A DNA stretch of 64,000 nucleotides, taken from Antennarius striatus (Eukaryota > Chordata > Actinopteri > Lophiiformes > Antennariidae). This document shows, in pieces, positions 18,926-31,276 of the stretch. The stretch covers positions 16,828,501 through 16,892,500 of the forward strand of contig NC_090784.1 of the NCBI RefSeq assembly GCF_040054535.1, in the 5' to 3' direction. The notes under the pieces are model-generated. The model ran no database searches. It saw nothing but the letters and a program-made list of their open reading frames with translations, and was not told the DNA's origin. The position numbers and the translations under genes are program-made. Every line of letters starts with the position of its first letter. Positions within the stretch are counted from its first letter, which is position 1.

Positions 18926-20747
18926 CATTCTGAACACTATCGTGCCCAGGACTAGAGAGTATGTTGCTATTTTTAAACTCATCCCCTGAACAAAGACTTT
19001 AAAGATTTGCATAATGCAAAAATAGAATCAGCATCAGTCATGTGTGACCAAAGATCCGGAGATATGATCCTACTTTCTTTTCACCTGTTAAAACACGGTG
19101 TTGATACACAATCACCAGCTGGAGCCAACTCTTGGCTATGTTCTCAAATCTTATTTTCCTAATCAGTTTTCATTACAAAGAAAGAGAGTGGAGACACCAG
19201 GTTGTTGCCCTTCCACAATACAACCGCAGAACCTAAACATGTTTTCATGTAAACAAGAATGAGATGTACTCTGCTGTCACTCCATGGCTGATGTGGAAGT
19301 TCAACTTTTGTTGGATACAGATATGGTGTTGATATGAAGTTATAAATGTGTCTTCATGGGAAATCTAAAACTGTTTTTGTTTTTCTTGTATCCTTGGATA
19401 CATCACGTATCATGTAATGCCATAACAGTAAAAAAATATGAAAATGCTTATTCTCATAATTTTCATAAAACATGTTGATTTCATTGCACATTTGCTGGAC
19501 TGGATAAGTGCACATGATTGGTCACCAATCACCAGATCTAAGCATGCAGATGACCTCCAGCCAATCTGTCATCAATAAAAGCTGCGTAAGTCAAACTGAA
19601 TCCTGAGCGAGCTGAGCATAATTCAGCCAAACTGTTTCAACATCCAGGTCCAGTGTGGAGTTATTGCTGTTGAAGATGCCATGCTATCAAAACAGGCTGT
19701 GTGGCTTAATGACCAGGACCCCCCCACCCCACCCTCAAACTAACAATTCAATTAGTATAGGATAGTTAGGCCCTCATCAGTATCTCCTTTAAGCAATAAC
19801 TGAGATTAGGCATCACAATGGGAACATCTTCTCTTACCAGCAGTTCTTGAGTGAGCTTCATTAGATTTTTGGTTTGATTGGACAGTTTATCCATGTCACT
19901 GGGCCGCCGCTGAGGTACCGGAGAGGCAGACGTGAACACAGGCAGCTGAGCCAATAGTAGCGAGAAGAGGAGCGATGAGGAAGAGTCAAGTAGCACTGCA
20001 GGGGCAGAACAAAACGGAAACAATTAGAGGAAAGGCGCTGTCATCTCGCCATAATGATAAAGACCTCAGGCCACGGCTGTCAGCTCCAAGGAAGATATTG
20101 CACCATAATATAAACAATAGCTCCAGACTTGGCAGAGGAATCCTGGAGAGCCTTAGTGGTACAGTCATGTTTTCACAAGCTGGATGCAAATCATTAAATC
20201 ATTAAAAGCTGAGCTTTGACACTGAATATCACCATCACTTCTTTGCCATAAGCAATGCAATGAATGCTGCTGATTGTCACACCTGTAACTGGATAAGTAT
20301 GTGAGTTGGTGGTATAAATTATATAGACCCAGTCAAGTCAACAGTAAGCTCATTCATTCTTTTCCTTTCAAGTTCAAATACAAGGGAGACTAAGTATTAA
20401 AAGGGAACCACAGTGTTGTTGAAATGATGAATGCTTGATAATTACAGGTGAACCACAAGAATTGCAGCCGAAATAACACAGAAGGAGCATCTGCCTGCCC
20501 TCTACCCAGTGAACCACACTACGTCAAGACATAGTCATTTGTGCACAGTTTGATTTAAAGTGCAAGGGGGAGATAAGGTAGCTGTTAACAAGTCACATAA
20601 ATGTCACAGTCTTTTAATTTTAAAATTAAAAATTTTTTGAGGAAAAAAAAAAAGCTTTAAAATTAACATGAAAGTCATTATGAATCAAGATACACTCGAG
20701 CAAAAAAAAAAACAAAAAAACAAAAACAAACCCAACTTACATTTCAT
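16553..20747 (-). CDS. il11: interleukin-11 (teleost paralogue unresolved)
   Basis: A secreted four-helix cytokine of the IL-6/gp130 family that signals through IL11RA and gp130. Five exons: 20747-20741 (7 nt, phase 1), 19995-19838, 17344-17249, 17033-16872 and 16735-16553, giving 201 aa. The tiny first exon and the phase pattern match mammalian IL11. A signal peptide spans about residues 1-26 (MKLLLDSSSSLLFSLLLAQL). Helix A includes MDKLSNQTKNLMKLTQELL. Exon 4 carries helix B/C material with a His-rich KKHHHPALPK segment. Helix D ends HFKLFCDWAYRAFLSLKPK, parallel to the DWAVRGLLLLK end of human IL-11. There are two N-glycosylation sequons, N42-Q-T and N77-R-S. A 70-bp CA repeat sits in intron 3. 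Fish have il11a and il11b; I lean to il11a from my memory of linkage but cannot prove it. Regulation is suggested by the AU-rich element and the AP-1/TATA promoter. Confidence 0.93.
17138..17207. repeat. (AC)n microsatellite in il11 intron 3
   Basis: About 35 perfect CA units, 40 bases before the polypyrimidine tract region facing il11 exon 3's donor side. Confidence 0.95.
18867..18922. repeat. (GCAC)n / (AC)n compound microsatellite
   Basis: Several GCAC units followed by about 16 CA units, inside il11 intron 2. A looser CA-rich patch lies at about 18258-18312. Confidence 0.9.
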
Positions 20748-21154
20748 ATTGATTCGGGTCCAAGAGATAGGTAAACCAGCAGAGAAACGTAGATAAATAA
20801 ATAAATAGAAAATTAATAAATAAATTGCACTCCGGAAATTGTCATGCGCTCCGGTTTTCTTCTTCGCGCTCCTCGAGGCTGCGTGAGGAGGAAAGTTGAC
20901 AGGACGAGAGGGAATGATTGAGAGAGTGGGGTGATGACTGAAGCACCCACAGAGAAAGTTAGAAAAGGAAGGCAAGAGTCGGATATATAGTCAGACTTTC
21001 TTAAGTTTTCCTTAAGTTTTAATGGAGTGCTGAAGGTAGAGAGACACTTTGACAGTCTGGAGAGAGAGGCAACAGAAATGCAGAGAGAGGGATGCGAGTG
21101 TAGTAAGTCCAATTTTTGCGCGCTGTGAAGTGTTTAGGCTTGTTTAAAACTTCC

Positions 21155-21196
21155 TTTATAAAGACGTCGGGCCTATGACACATCGGCAGTGACTCA
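21155..21196 (-). promoter_or_regulatory. il11 core promoter: TATA, CRE-like and AP-1 sites
   Basis: Read toward il11, an AP-1 heptamer TGACTCA (21190-21196) is followed by a CRE-like GACGTC (21163-21168) and a TATAAA box (21155-21160). A start near 21125 would give a 5' UTR of about 380 nt before the ATG at 20747. AP-1 control of IL11 close to a TATA box is established for the human gene; its use here is inferred. Confidence 0.6.
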
Positions 21197-21953
21197 CTTC
21201 ATTCATAAAAACTCACACACACACACAGACACACGCTCTCTCTCTCTCTCTCTCCCTCTTTCCTCCTCCCCTCCCCGGTGCCCGTCTCCCTTTTGCGAAA
21301 CTTTAAAAAAATGTTCCGTTGTTGTTTTTCTTTCCTCTATCACTTTCTCCCCCGTCCTGTCCGGTCGCTATCTCCAGCAGCTTCCTCCGTCGCATCCCGC
21401 TATACCTGCGCCAATCTATCTCTTTTTTTTTTTTTTTAATCTTTCCATCTCGAAATCTCTTCCTCCGTTTCTCTCTATCTCTATCACTGCAGACGTTTTT
21501 TAAAAAGCTCATTGTTTTCACGTGTATCAGAACATCTCATGCAACTGTGTGTCGTTTAGAGCCAACGCTTCACCCGCCCGTGTGCTGGTGCTGGTGGTGC
21601 GTTCAAGGACCAGCTGTCAAAGAAAGTGTCCTCACGTGGTTTATTTTATTCAGGGTCCTCTTAGGTTACCCCTTCTTTATTTATTACATTATAATCAATA
21701 TGCACAACATATTTCATATTTCTCTCCCTCCGTCTCTCACCCCTTGCTCTCTTTTTTTTTTCAGAGCCCCTCCTGGGACAGCAGCCTGTTATTTCCACTG
21801 CCCCCCCACCCACCTCTTATTTTTTCACTCCTTCTCTCCAGGGTGAAGGAAAGAGTGAGGAGTGAGAGACGGATAGGAGCAGGAGAGAGGTGTTGTCCAG
21901 ACCAGAAGGGGCCTCTGAAAGTGGTGTTGCATAGAAACAGCGAGTGGACGCAT

Positions 21954-21980
21954 GCACACACGTACACACACACACGTACA

Positions 21981-22062
<82 letters not shown>
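21954..22062. repeat. (CA)n microsatellite
   Basis: About 50 CA units with interruptions by CGTA and CG. Shorter CA-rich patches follow at about 22134-22160 and 22321-22350. Confidence 0.95.
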
Positions 22063-22067
<5 letters not shown>

Positions 22068-22765
22068 ATTGACACAGACACTTGCTTTAAGGGTGGGGGT
22101 CAGTGGGGTGGGGTCGGGGGGGTTTGGGGTCAAAAACACACACATACACAGAGACACACACGACGTGGATGCGAGTGCAACAGTCACACACCGCTTTAAT
22201 AGCTGAAAACACAACAAAAATATACTTTGCGGCTCAAAAAAACAAACTCTGATGCATGAAATACTACTGAGCACACATGCGCACGGTTTCATACCCTTTT
22301 TGTATGTTTTAGGCACACGTTCACACACACACACACAGAGACACACACAGGAGAGCGAGGCACTCTGGAAACACACTGTCAGGTGCAGGAAAGCATGGCC
22401 TATACGACTGCAAAGGATCAAGAATGAGTTTCCAACCATGGCGGTGGGACAGGTGATGCGTCGCTCTCTTCTTCACATCACTAGGGAATCCATACATGCA
22501 TGGACTAATGAGGAGGATGAAAACCTTGTTGAATAAATGTTTTATTGCAATGTTTTTCCATCAAAAGTTCAGATACTCTTAATCACATCACACTGCTGCA
22601 CCCTCTTCTTTAAAGACACCTGCCTGGAGTCTCAGTCCCTCATGTTACTCATCCCAGGCCCTCATTTTCACCTAACAGCAGCATACGTTTGGTAAATTTT
22701 ATGAAAACTATGTTCTAATTTTTGGGGCATTTGGGTGGAACCCTGGTTACAGAAACACAAACTAA

Positions 22766-22787
22766 GAAAGAGAGAGAGAGAGAGAGA
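22766..22787. repeat. (GA)n microsatellite
   Basis: A short perfect run of about ten GA units. Confidence 0.85.
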
Positions 22788-24705
22788 TTGGGGGAAAGGC
22801 AAGAAAGCGCTTTAGTTCAGGAGACCCTCATTCACAGACATACACTCATGATGTGGTTAGAAAATAATTAGTGGTGGGCCTTGTATGCGCACACTGGCAC
22901 ACTCATATACACACAGAATTGCCTGTCCAGTGGTGGCCCTACAACAGCAACCAACCCCCCCCCCCCTCCACAAATAAAAAAAACACAGAGGGCTCGGTGG
23001 CAGCGAGTGGGTGGCGGAGTTGTTGTGGTTAACAAAGGTCATCATGTTTTCTCGGGTCAACAGTAGTGAAGAACAGCAGGCGAAGGAGACGGAGGGGAGG
23101 AAATAGATGAGTGTGGTTGGACGTAGGGAGATATTGACACACTCGCTCTTTTTAATTTCCCACATGAAAGGGCCGTTTGAAGACACAGCTGCTGAGAGAA
23201 GAAAAGAAAAAGTGAAGTTAGTCACTCTCCTTCGTTCTCATGATGGGGGTCTCCTGGGTGGTTCTGAAGCACACAGCCCCCCTATTAGGCCATCCGCCAG
23301 CGTCGATCGCTCACAAATCATCAATGGTGGGGGTTCCTTTTGAGTGTGTGTGTGTGTGTGTGCGCACATGCACGCGTGGCGGCGCAGCGCATTAAAAAAA
23401 GCGTCATGTATGATTGTTTTGACTTTTATTTTTTGTGTATGAGAAAGCAGGCAAACACTGGCACATGCCCGCTGGAAAAGGGGGAATCCAGGGTTTGTGT
23501 AAATGGGTGTGCGTACAGTACATGTGTGTAATTATGGGTATGTGGTGGTATAAGTGCGGTGTCTGTGTATCGTGCATGTGCATCAGTGTTTGTGTGTGCG
23601 TCTGCACGTGTTTGTGTGTGGCCTTCATATGTTACCCATTACATCACCAATCTGTGTAAACCACCATAGGAGGAGAAACAGAGTGAGACACTCAGACTAC
23701 GACCTCAAAGACATCAGAGAAAGGGGAACCTGTGACAGGGCCTGCCAGGCCTCACAGCCAGACAAACTTTACTCACACAAGCTTCAGTGAGTTCGGTCAT
23801 ACTTTACACTGGGTTTCCTGTGCGCCATGGCATGTATTCATACAGTATTACACAGGCTTCATATCATTTGAATGCCTCACACTCTGCTCACCTTTTGCTG
23901 GGCTTTTAGTTCACACAGTTGTTTTTCATTTACCGAAGTCAATAAAGAAGCTAAAGCAAATTCAGACTGAGCTTTACTGTAATATTCATCACAGTTTATC
24001 TTTCTGACAAGGAAGAACATGTTCATAAATACTTTTTTTTTTTAAGGCTGGGGAATTTTTTTTCTTTGTGTACCTTACCATGATTAAGGTTGAAGTTTGA
24101 TTATGAGAACAAATACCAAATCAGCCCATCGTGGATTTTCCAATAGGTGTTTGTCGCCGTAGGTTAATTTCCATATCCAGGTGGATGATAAAGCAGTGCT
24201 GTGGTTTTTAGGGTTAAGTCATGTGCTTTGCTTACCTTAGAATGTCACATGTAAACTGAGCAAATGTTGCCCCTGACGCAACACTGCCGAAATGGTAAAA
24301 GGCAATATGTGAGAGTGAGAAGTAATAAATTCGTCATTTTTATATTGCACCCTCATTTCCTGCTTGGGATTCCTGGAGGTCCTGAGTTATCTAACGCAAA
24401 GATCACGTTCAAAGGAAAAACCAAATGTCAAACCTGTTGCTGTGTAATATTTATCCTTCTATTAAAGAACACCTTCTCCTTCTCTCGTCTTGCTCTGTTC
24501 TTTTGAACCACATTTATTATCGTCAGCTACGTGTCCTCTCTGTCAGCAGAGGAATGCCCTTAGTTTTAAATTTGTTATATTTTCTTCTCATGTAACTTTC
24601 TACTTCTGCTTCACTTTATGTCAGGTGGAGATTTTATTTTTTTTCTTCTTTTCTTACAATATATTTTCTTATAAAATACCATTTAAAAAATTAAAACTCT
24701 CTACA

Positions 24706-24929
24706 GATGGTGGCATGGTGGTGCAGTTTGTATGTTCCCCCTGTGTTGTGCAAGAGCATGAATGGTTGGTTCTCTTCCCTGTGCCCCGTGATGAGCTGGC
24801 ATCTCGTCTGGGGTATACCCTGCCTCTCGCCCATATCCAGCTGAGATAGATTCCAGTAAACCAGTGATCTTCAAGGTGGATAAACGCCTGAAGATGAGGT
24901 GATTGAAAAAATGGATGGATGGGAAACAT
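24706..24929 (+). repeat. degenerate teleost SINE-like/LINE-tail repeat
   Basis: The stretch runs GGTGGCATGGTGGTGCAG, then GTATGTTCCCC, GATGAGCTGGCATCTCGTC, GGGGTATACCCTGCCTCTC, AGATAGATTCCAG and an ATGGATGG tail. These are hallmarks of a very common fish interspersed repeat. The part between the GTGCAG and TTTGTATG blocks is deleted relative to the family as I know it. I cannot name the family with confidence. Confidence 0.65.
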
Positions 24930-26796
24930 TCTGCTGTTTATACAAGTACAGCTGAAAGGAAAATAAGTTGGACCCATTTTCATAGTCATCGACTCACATC
25001 TTCTCAAATGTGAAGATTTTCTTCTTTAGTCATTCATTTTTTTCATCTATATAATGTATAACAGCCACAGAGATCTTTTTCTTTATGTGTTTTTTATTTT
25101 AGGCTTAAGAAGTCGTTTGTCCTGATTACTCTATATAAAAAGTTTTTGTTTTGCTAAGAATCTGAATGTAGGACTTGAACCTGTAAGGCAGTATTTTTAA
25201 ATTGTGTTACTTTAACTTAAATGTAAATGATCTGACCATTTACTCCACCAGTACTATCTGGATAGTTGTCATGGTAACCTTAACTCTAACTTGGTACCCA
25301 CTGTCATCATCCCTCCTTCCTCCATCGTCTTCTCTCGTCTCTTTACGTCAACCTACGTCAAAGGACAACTGAGTGTGTTATTAGTCCAGGATGGTTGGGG
25401 GCAGAAATCGACATATGGCGGGGATGGGGGTGGGGGCTGACTGCAATCATTGGGTAATAAAGTGACGTCTCTGACTTTCTCTCTGTCTCACTGTCAATGA
25501 TCAGTGTCGAAGGTTCATCTGAATGAATGAATGAATATATGTTAAGAGATCCTTTTCTCAAAGTCTTCCATAACGCCCCCCCCCCGCCCACTGGCAAGAC
25601 TTCGGTTGAAAAAACTCCCCATGGATGTGTATTACTAATTACGTGTGTCAATTGCTCTCTTCCCTTTTCATGTGAGCTGCCCAGTTGAGGTGGATATGGC
25701 TGTTGTACATCTGTTGCTTTGCCTTTTTTATTAGACCATTAAAGGGGGACATTAACCAGTATCATTATTGCAGGTTTCCTCCACTGGTTTAACTCACAGG
25801 GCTGTGCAAAGGGGAGGATGCAGGGATGAAAGGCAGAACTCGAGGCAAACGTCTCTCCTGGCAGAAACCGGTGGGAGTAAAATGTTAAAATCAGCTCTCT
25901 ATTAAACACACATTTACAAGGTTCATTCTGTTTGAAAAAGCAAATTCCATGGTATGTGACAGCACACACTGTATTTGTGCGTGTGATACAACAAAAGCTG
26001 GTCAAAGCCCTCTCTCTCTCTGACTCTGCATTGCTCACCTGCTCACGATTGCCTTTCTTTGCGTCCAGGCTGTGAGGAAATCTCTGAATGAACAAGTTAA
26101 AGCAATAGGTCACAGACAGGGTGGGGGGACGGGGGTGGGGGTACAGCGGCAAGGGAGCAACCCACGCAAAAGGAACTTTTTACTGTGCAAACACTTTCCA
26201 TCTACCCCACTTGCTCCCTCAATCTCAGACTGGTGTTAATACACTGGAGAGCCCTGGTCTGCCTCAGAGCTCCCTCTTTCTCCGCTGGTTCTCCCTCCCG
26301 CTCCTCTCACCGCCATTCTCAGTCGCCCTAAACATTCTTTCCTCCTCCGTCACGGCGTGCCCTGTCTGCATCCCTCTTTCTCACCATCTCTTTGGAACTT
26401 TCAAAGTGTTTCCCCTCAGCTCCTTCTTACTTTCTTTTTCAGACACTTGTTTCCTCTTTAGATCCGTGTCTCTTCCTGGTCTCTGAGTTTTTCTCTGGTG
26501 CAGTCTGGTGCATGGGGGGGATCAGTGAAATGTAAACAGTGCAGGCTTTAAAATATCAAAGCACACAAATTCAATGATGTTCTAATATAAACAGTGCGTT
26601 ATTTGGATTGCATGGCTCTAATATCTCTGCATAGTGTCACCGGTTACTTTTCATAAAGGCAGTAAAAGGAAAGTGCAGAGATTCATTTTTGGTGCATTCC
26701 TCAACATGAAGAAATGTTATGCAGGAGACATGATGCAGGCATTCTCTGTTCCTTTGTCAGTGTTGCACCACTTCTCTTGAATTACTGTGTGTATAC

Positions 26797-26800
<4 letters not shown>

Positions 26801-26893
<93 letters not shown>

Positions 26894-26896
26894 GTG
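26801..26896. repeat. (TG)n microsatellite
   Basis: About 47 TG units with one CG interruption near the 3' end. Confidence 0.97.
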
Positions 26897-27032
26897 ATCA
26901 TGTATATCAGTGCTGGCCATGCCGGGCATCTTCGTCAGACTCAAATGAAGTCTGTTGTCATGTTATTCTTCGGAAGCTGAGAGCTGCTGACAATTTCTCA
27001 GTGGAAAGGGGGTGGGCAGTGTTTGTGCGTCT

Positions 27033-27055
27033 ATCTCTCTCTCTCTCTCTCTCAC

Positions 27056-27090
<35 letters not shown>
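27033..27090. repeat. (CT)n-(GT)n compound microsatellite
   Basis: About ten CT units (27033-27052) run through CACACT into about 16 GT units (27058-27090). Confidence 0.93.
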
Positions 27091-27094
<4 letters not shown>

Positions 27095-30000
27095 AAGGGG
27101 GCAGAGGGGCGTGGAGTCATGATGGGGAAAGAGTGAGGGGAGCGGGAAGACAAAAGGAAGAAGACTTGCGTGACGTCGCAGTTGGCCTGACGGAACGACT
27201 TTGTCAATGTAATGTGACCTCAGTCCCGTGGGGGTGGGGTGGGACGATACCCTTTTACGGACAGATGGACTCACACACACAAACAAAGTCACAGAAACAC
27301 ACATATGCTTACGTCTTTTGAGCAGTTCACTCTAGCGTTTAAAACAATTTATAACCCCCTACCTCCTTAAATCTGACATGGCCTGACTGTTTGTGTGAAC
27401 GCTGACGCACATCAGTCCCCTCCATCACTAGCCATTCATTAAATTAACGCTCGTTTACGTGATGACGATCATAAATCAACCTCCCACAACAATGATAGCA
27501 GATAACATAACTTATAATGGAGCACATGGCCAGCTGTATTGATTCTACTGTCGTTCTGTTGACCACTTCCTGTGCGTCAGCCATGAAGTGTGCAAATTTC
27601 ATCATAACTGAGAGCAAACACAGGAAAGGAAATTTCATATCCGCATGTTGTCACTGTTTATGTTTTGAAATAAAGGGGAACTGGGTGCTGAGCACAACAG
27701 TTTAGAGGCAGAGCGCATTTAAAAATGTTTCTAATCCAACAAGACTTTTCTCCATATTCAGTTGGCTGTGCTTTGACCGCACAGGGAGGGGAGCTGGACC
27801 TCAGGTTCACTCAAATGTCAGCTTTGGTTTAACTTAACGCAGTGAGAACACGGCACAGAAGATATACTGTCTTCTTTTTTTTATTTTTTTTTAGATAGAA
27901 ATTTCTGCAGTTGCTGTCGTATTACAGGTTTTTTTTTTTTTTGCATTCTCTGGTGGATAGATAGAAAACACATTATGTAAATGTTGACACAAACTGTGAT
28001 CAATCCTTTGTATGTATTAGCTTATCTCTGGAATAGCGAGTGAATGATATGAAAGTAATGTGTTTGCTTGCGTTCTTCATTATGGCCATTATTATTATTA
28101 TCTCCAGTTTACAAGTAGGAGTCTGACAACCATATTTTGCCGGTACATTTATGTGACTTTTCACTCCGATGTCTCTCCAGTTTTATTTTCTTGACCTTTG
28201 TTTATTATGGGAACACACAAAAAGCTTCGTGCAGCACATAGCTAGCAAACTGCCTTTATCCTGTGACTAAGAAGAATGACATGAAAGCTCTTTTAATCTT
28301 CATTCTTCTGAATGTTTGCTCGCACTTTGACCTCCTCCTGCTTCCAATTAGTCACAAGATCAGTCCCATTTGTAGATATATGAACCCCTTACATGGCCTT
28401 TGTTATCATTAACAGCCTGAGTCAAGCCCCAGAAAAATTAAAGCTGTCCAGAATTTTCTATTTTTGGCTCGGACTTTACACCCACACTGCCTCTGTCTTT
28501 TTATGTCTCTTCCTTTCGTTTCAAACTGTCTCCTCATCCTCTTTCTGATCATTAATCAGGCTGTCGCTTCTTGTTAGAAGGTCACCACTGGATGCATGAA
28601 TGGTGTCAGTTTGCCTCAGCGTCTGCCTTGTATTACAGACGCCCTCGCATATGGCTGGACCCCTGGTATTGCCAGGAAGCATGCCAGGAATGTGAGGAAT
28701 GGCCCAGTGAACGATAAGAAGGAAATTCCCCACATCAAACTGGACTAGAGGCCCAGAAGCAGCAGGCTCGTGAACAATCGCTGGGGAGAAATGAAAGGGA
28801 TGACGACAAAGAGTAGCACAAGAGGGGATGGATCAGGATTCCTGGTCTGACAAAGGGTCTATATTTGACGCTAAGACAATAAACACAGTAACTGTGGCTT
28901 TACGTGAAAGCTGGGAGTGATGACGAACGTGTAACGGTGAAACAGAAAGGAAAGAAATATAATGGGTTGAGTCAATTAGTGATAGTAAGACAGTCATGGA
29001 GAAAAGAAGCAATGAATGATGTAGAAAAAACAAGGTGATGCCATGGAAGAGAATGACTGAACAAAGATAAAGATGGCAAAAACCTTAAACATACAAGTTC
29101 CCCAACTGAAGGGTGTCAGATGAGGGTGGGAGCAGGAAGAGGGCAAAGATAGGGGCATGTCACAGGAAAGACAACCTTACATTAATCAGTCCCTGGGTGG
29201 GTGACTGTGAGGGGGAAGAGGACGCACATGCCTCATGGGAAGATTTCTGACCGGTGAGTCTGTGGATTTGAGTGACGGCACATCTTTGTGACTCAGTAAC
29301 CCAGTCTTCCTACTGGCTCCCACCCTGATCCATCTGCAGGGGGATTAAAGATCGGTTTGAAAGGCAAACTTTGCAGAGCAAACACAACATTACCAAATAC
29401 TTAACCAGACTGGCATTCCTGCTGGAGTAGCCTTCTCCATGTGACATTACAGCCAAGTCTACACTCGTCTTGTGTGGCTGCTGGTGCTGATTTGGGGACA
29501 GCCAGTGGGTAATTGTTTTGAGCTGCTAAATTGCACAGGGGGGTATTGGATTACCTACCACCAGGGTAGGTAATTCTCATTTCCCTGTTTCCCCTGGAGT
29601 TCAGGCTGCTTCATCTGTGAATAAGCGCATACCTCACCGTCGCATGAGGGGCCAGAAACATGCCTCATGTCTGGTAACATAAAGGTGGATAATAGGATAT
29701 ATGGAGGAGGGCAGGAAGTGTAAACACTTCTTCCGCTACGTGGTTTTCTATTCATCTCTATTGGAAATTTAAGAGGTCGGTTGGTGGTGATCCAGTTTCT
29801 GTTTATGTAACTAGTTGGCTTCTATGTGTGCTTATTCTTCCTATCTGGGCTAAACCCAGTCTTCTCTTTATTCAGACTATAAATAATATGCAACCAAGAA
29901 GGAAATGAAACATTATCTTGGTAAAATTCTCCAGGGTGACTTATCTTGTATGGCAGTGATTCAGCTCTGTAATATCATTATTACAGCATAGTCATTGGCC

Positions 30001-31183
30001 AGTTACACGATCAAAATTGAGCTCGGTAAATAATATTACAGCCCTAATCTTGGGTTATTTTTTGGGAGCTACATAATAATTAATCATCAAAGTAAAACGC
30101 ATTCTTGCATGACAAGACGAATCCTGACTTACATTTCGGAGGGAATGTTTTCCCAGGTCAGATCAACATTGTAGAACTCTGCAGAAACATGGCAGGAGTC
30201 GGACATTGTGTTGAGGCTACATTGCTTGAGACTTTATTTGTATTTTATGGTGTGGTTTCAAAAAACAAATTTGTGGGAGAATTAGATGTATGGGACGTGG
30301 ACAGTCTTGCCTCTCAGGTTAAAAAAAACCTCACATAATGACTGTGTGGCTCCCTGGCTTTTTCACCTATCGTAAACAGCTGACACAAGGCAGATAGGTG
30401 GGTGTGTGAGTTTTGAGGTGAGGCAGTGAAAGGCACAAGCGGAGAGGTAACTCTGCTTTTTTTTGTAATTCCGTTAAAACAAGCCCATGGGAGTTTTGGA
30501 CGACTGACAGCTGAGGTGGAGTCGGGGCAGCCAAGCAGGAGGGAGAACGTTTTCATGCGTTTACGTGTGTTTTCCTTTACCGCTGGGATTTATATATGGC
30601 TGCAGGGCTGTCTCTCAGGTCTGCTGCTGAGTGTGACGGGACTTCACTCAGGGGTATAGGAACAGGCCCCAGGGGATGACCTATGGAATACCCCTGTTAA
30701 CCTCCAGGGTACAATGCTTTTGAGGTGTGGTTCCCCATCATCCTTCACCTCTAAAGTGCCGAATCAGTGGAAGGTACAAACCCAGAGAGTATCCCTGACA
30801 CTAATATGGAAAAAAAAAACCTGTTTGGAGCGAATATAAGGGCAAATATTATTCTTCCTGAGCGTAACCACGGCGAGCACCTCTGACCTGGCAGTGAAAG
30901 TGCTGAAACAAAAAGCCCAAAGACTTTTTTTGCCCCATCAAAGAAGCGCTGCATAAAATAAATATGGCCATCAGATTACCATGCTGAACACGGGGCTGCG
31001 TTAGCCTCCGCCGGCCGCCCTGCCGCCCAACCCCATAGCTCTATGGGAGTTAAGTGTGGGGTCCGCTCAGTCAACACCATGACGCAAAATGGAACAAGCC
31101 TCTGACAGAAGCCCCAGGCTAATGGAATAAGGCCCCTACCCACAGGCCCACAGGCCCCCTGGTCCGGGAGAAAAATACTGAGC

Positions 31184-31190
<7 letters not shown>

Positions 31191-31272
<82 letters not shown>
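31191..31272. repeat. (AG)n microsatellite
   Basis: About 41 perfect AG units, the longest purine-only dinucleotide run in the window. Confidence 0.97.

Positions 31273-31276
<4 letters not shown>

Noticed and set aside
21189-22199. Ser/Leu/Pro-rich overlapping ORFs
   Set aside because: They arise from pyrimidine-rich tracts upstream of il11 and lack coding features.
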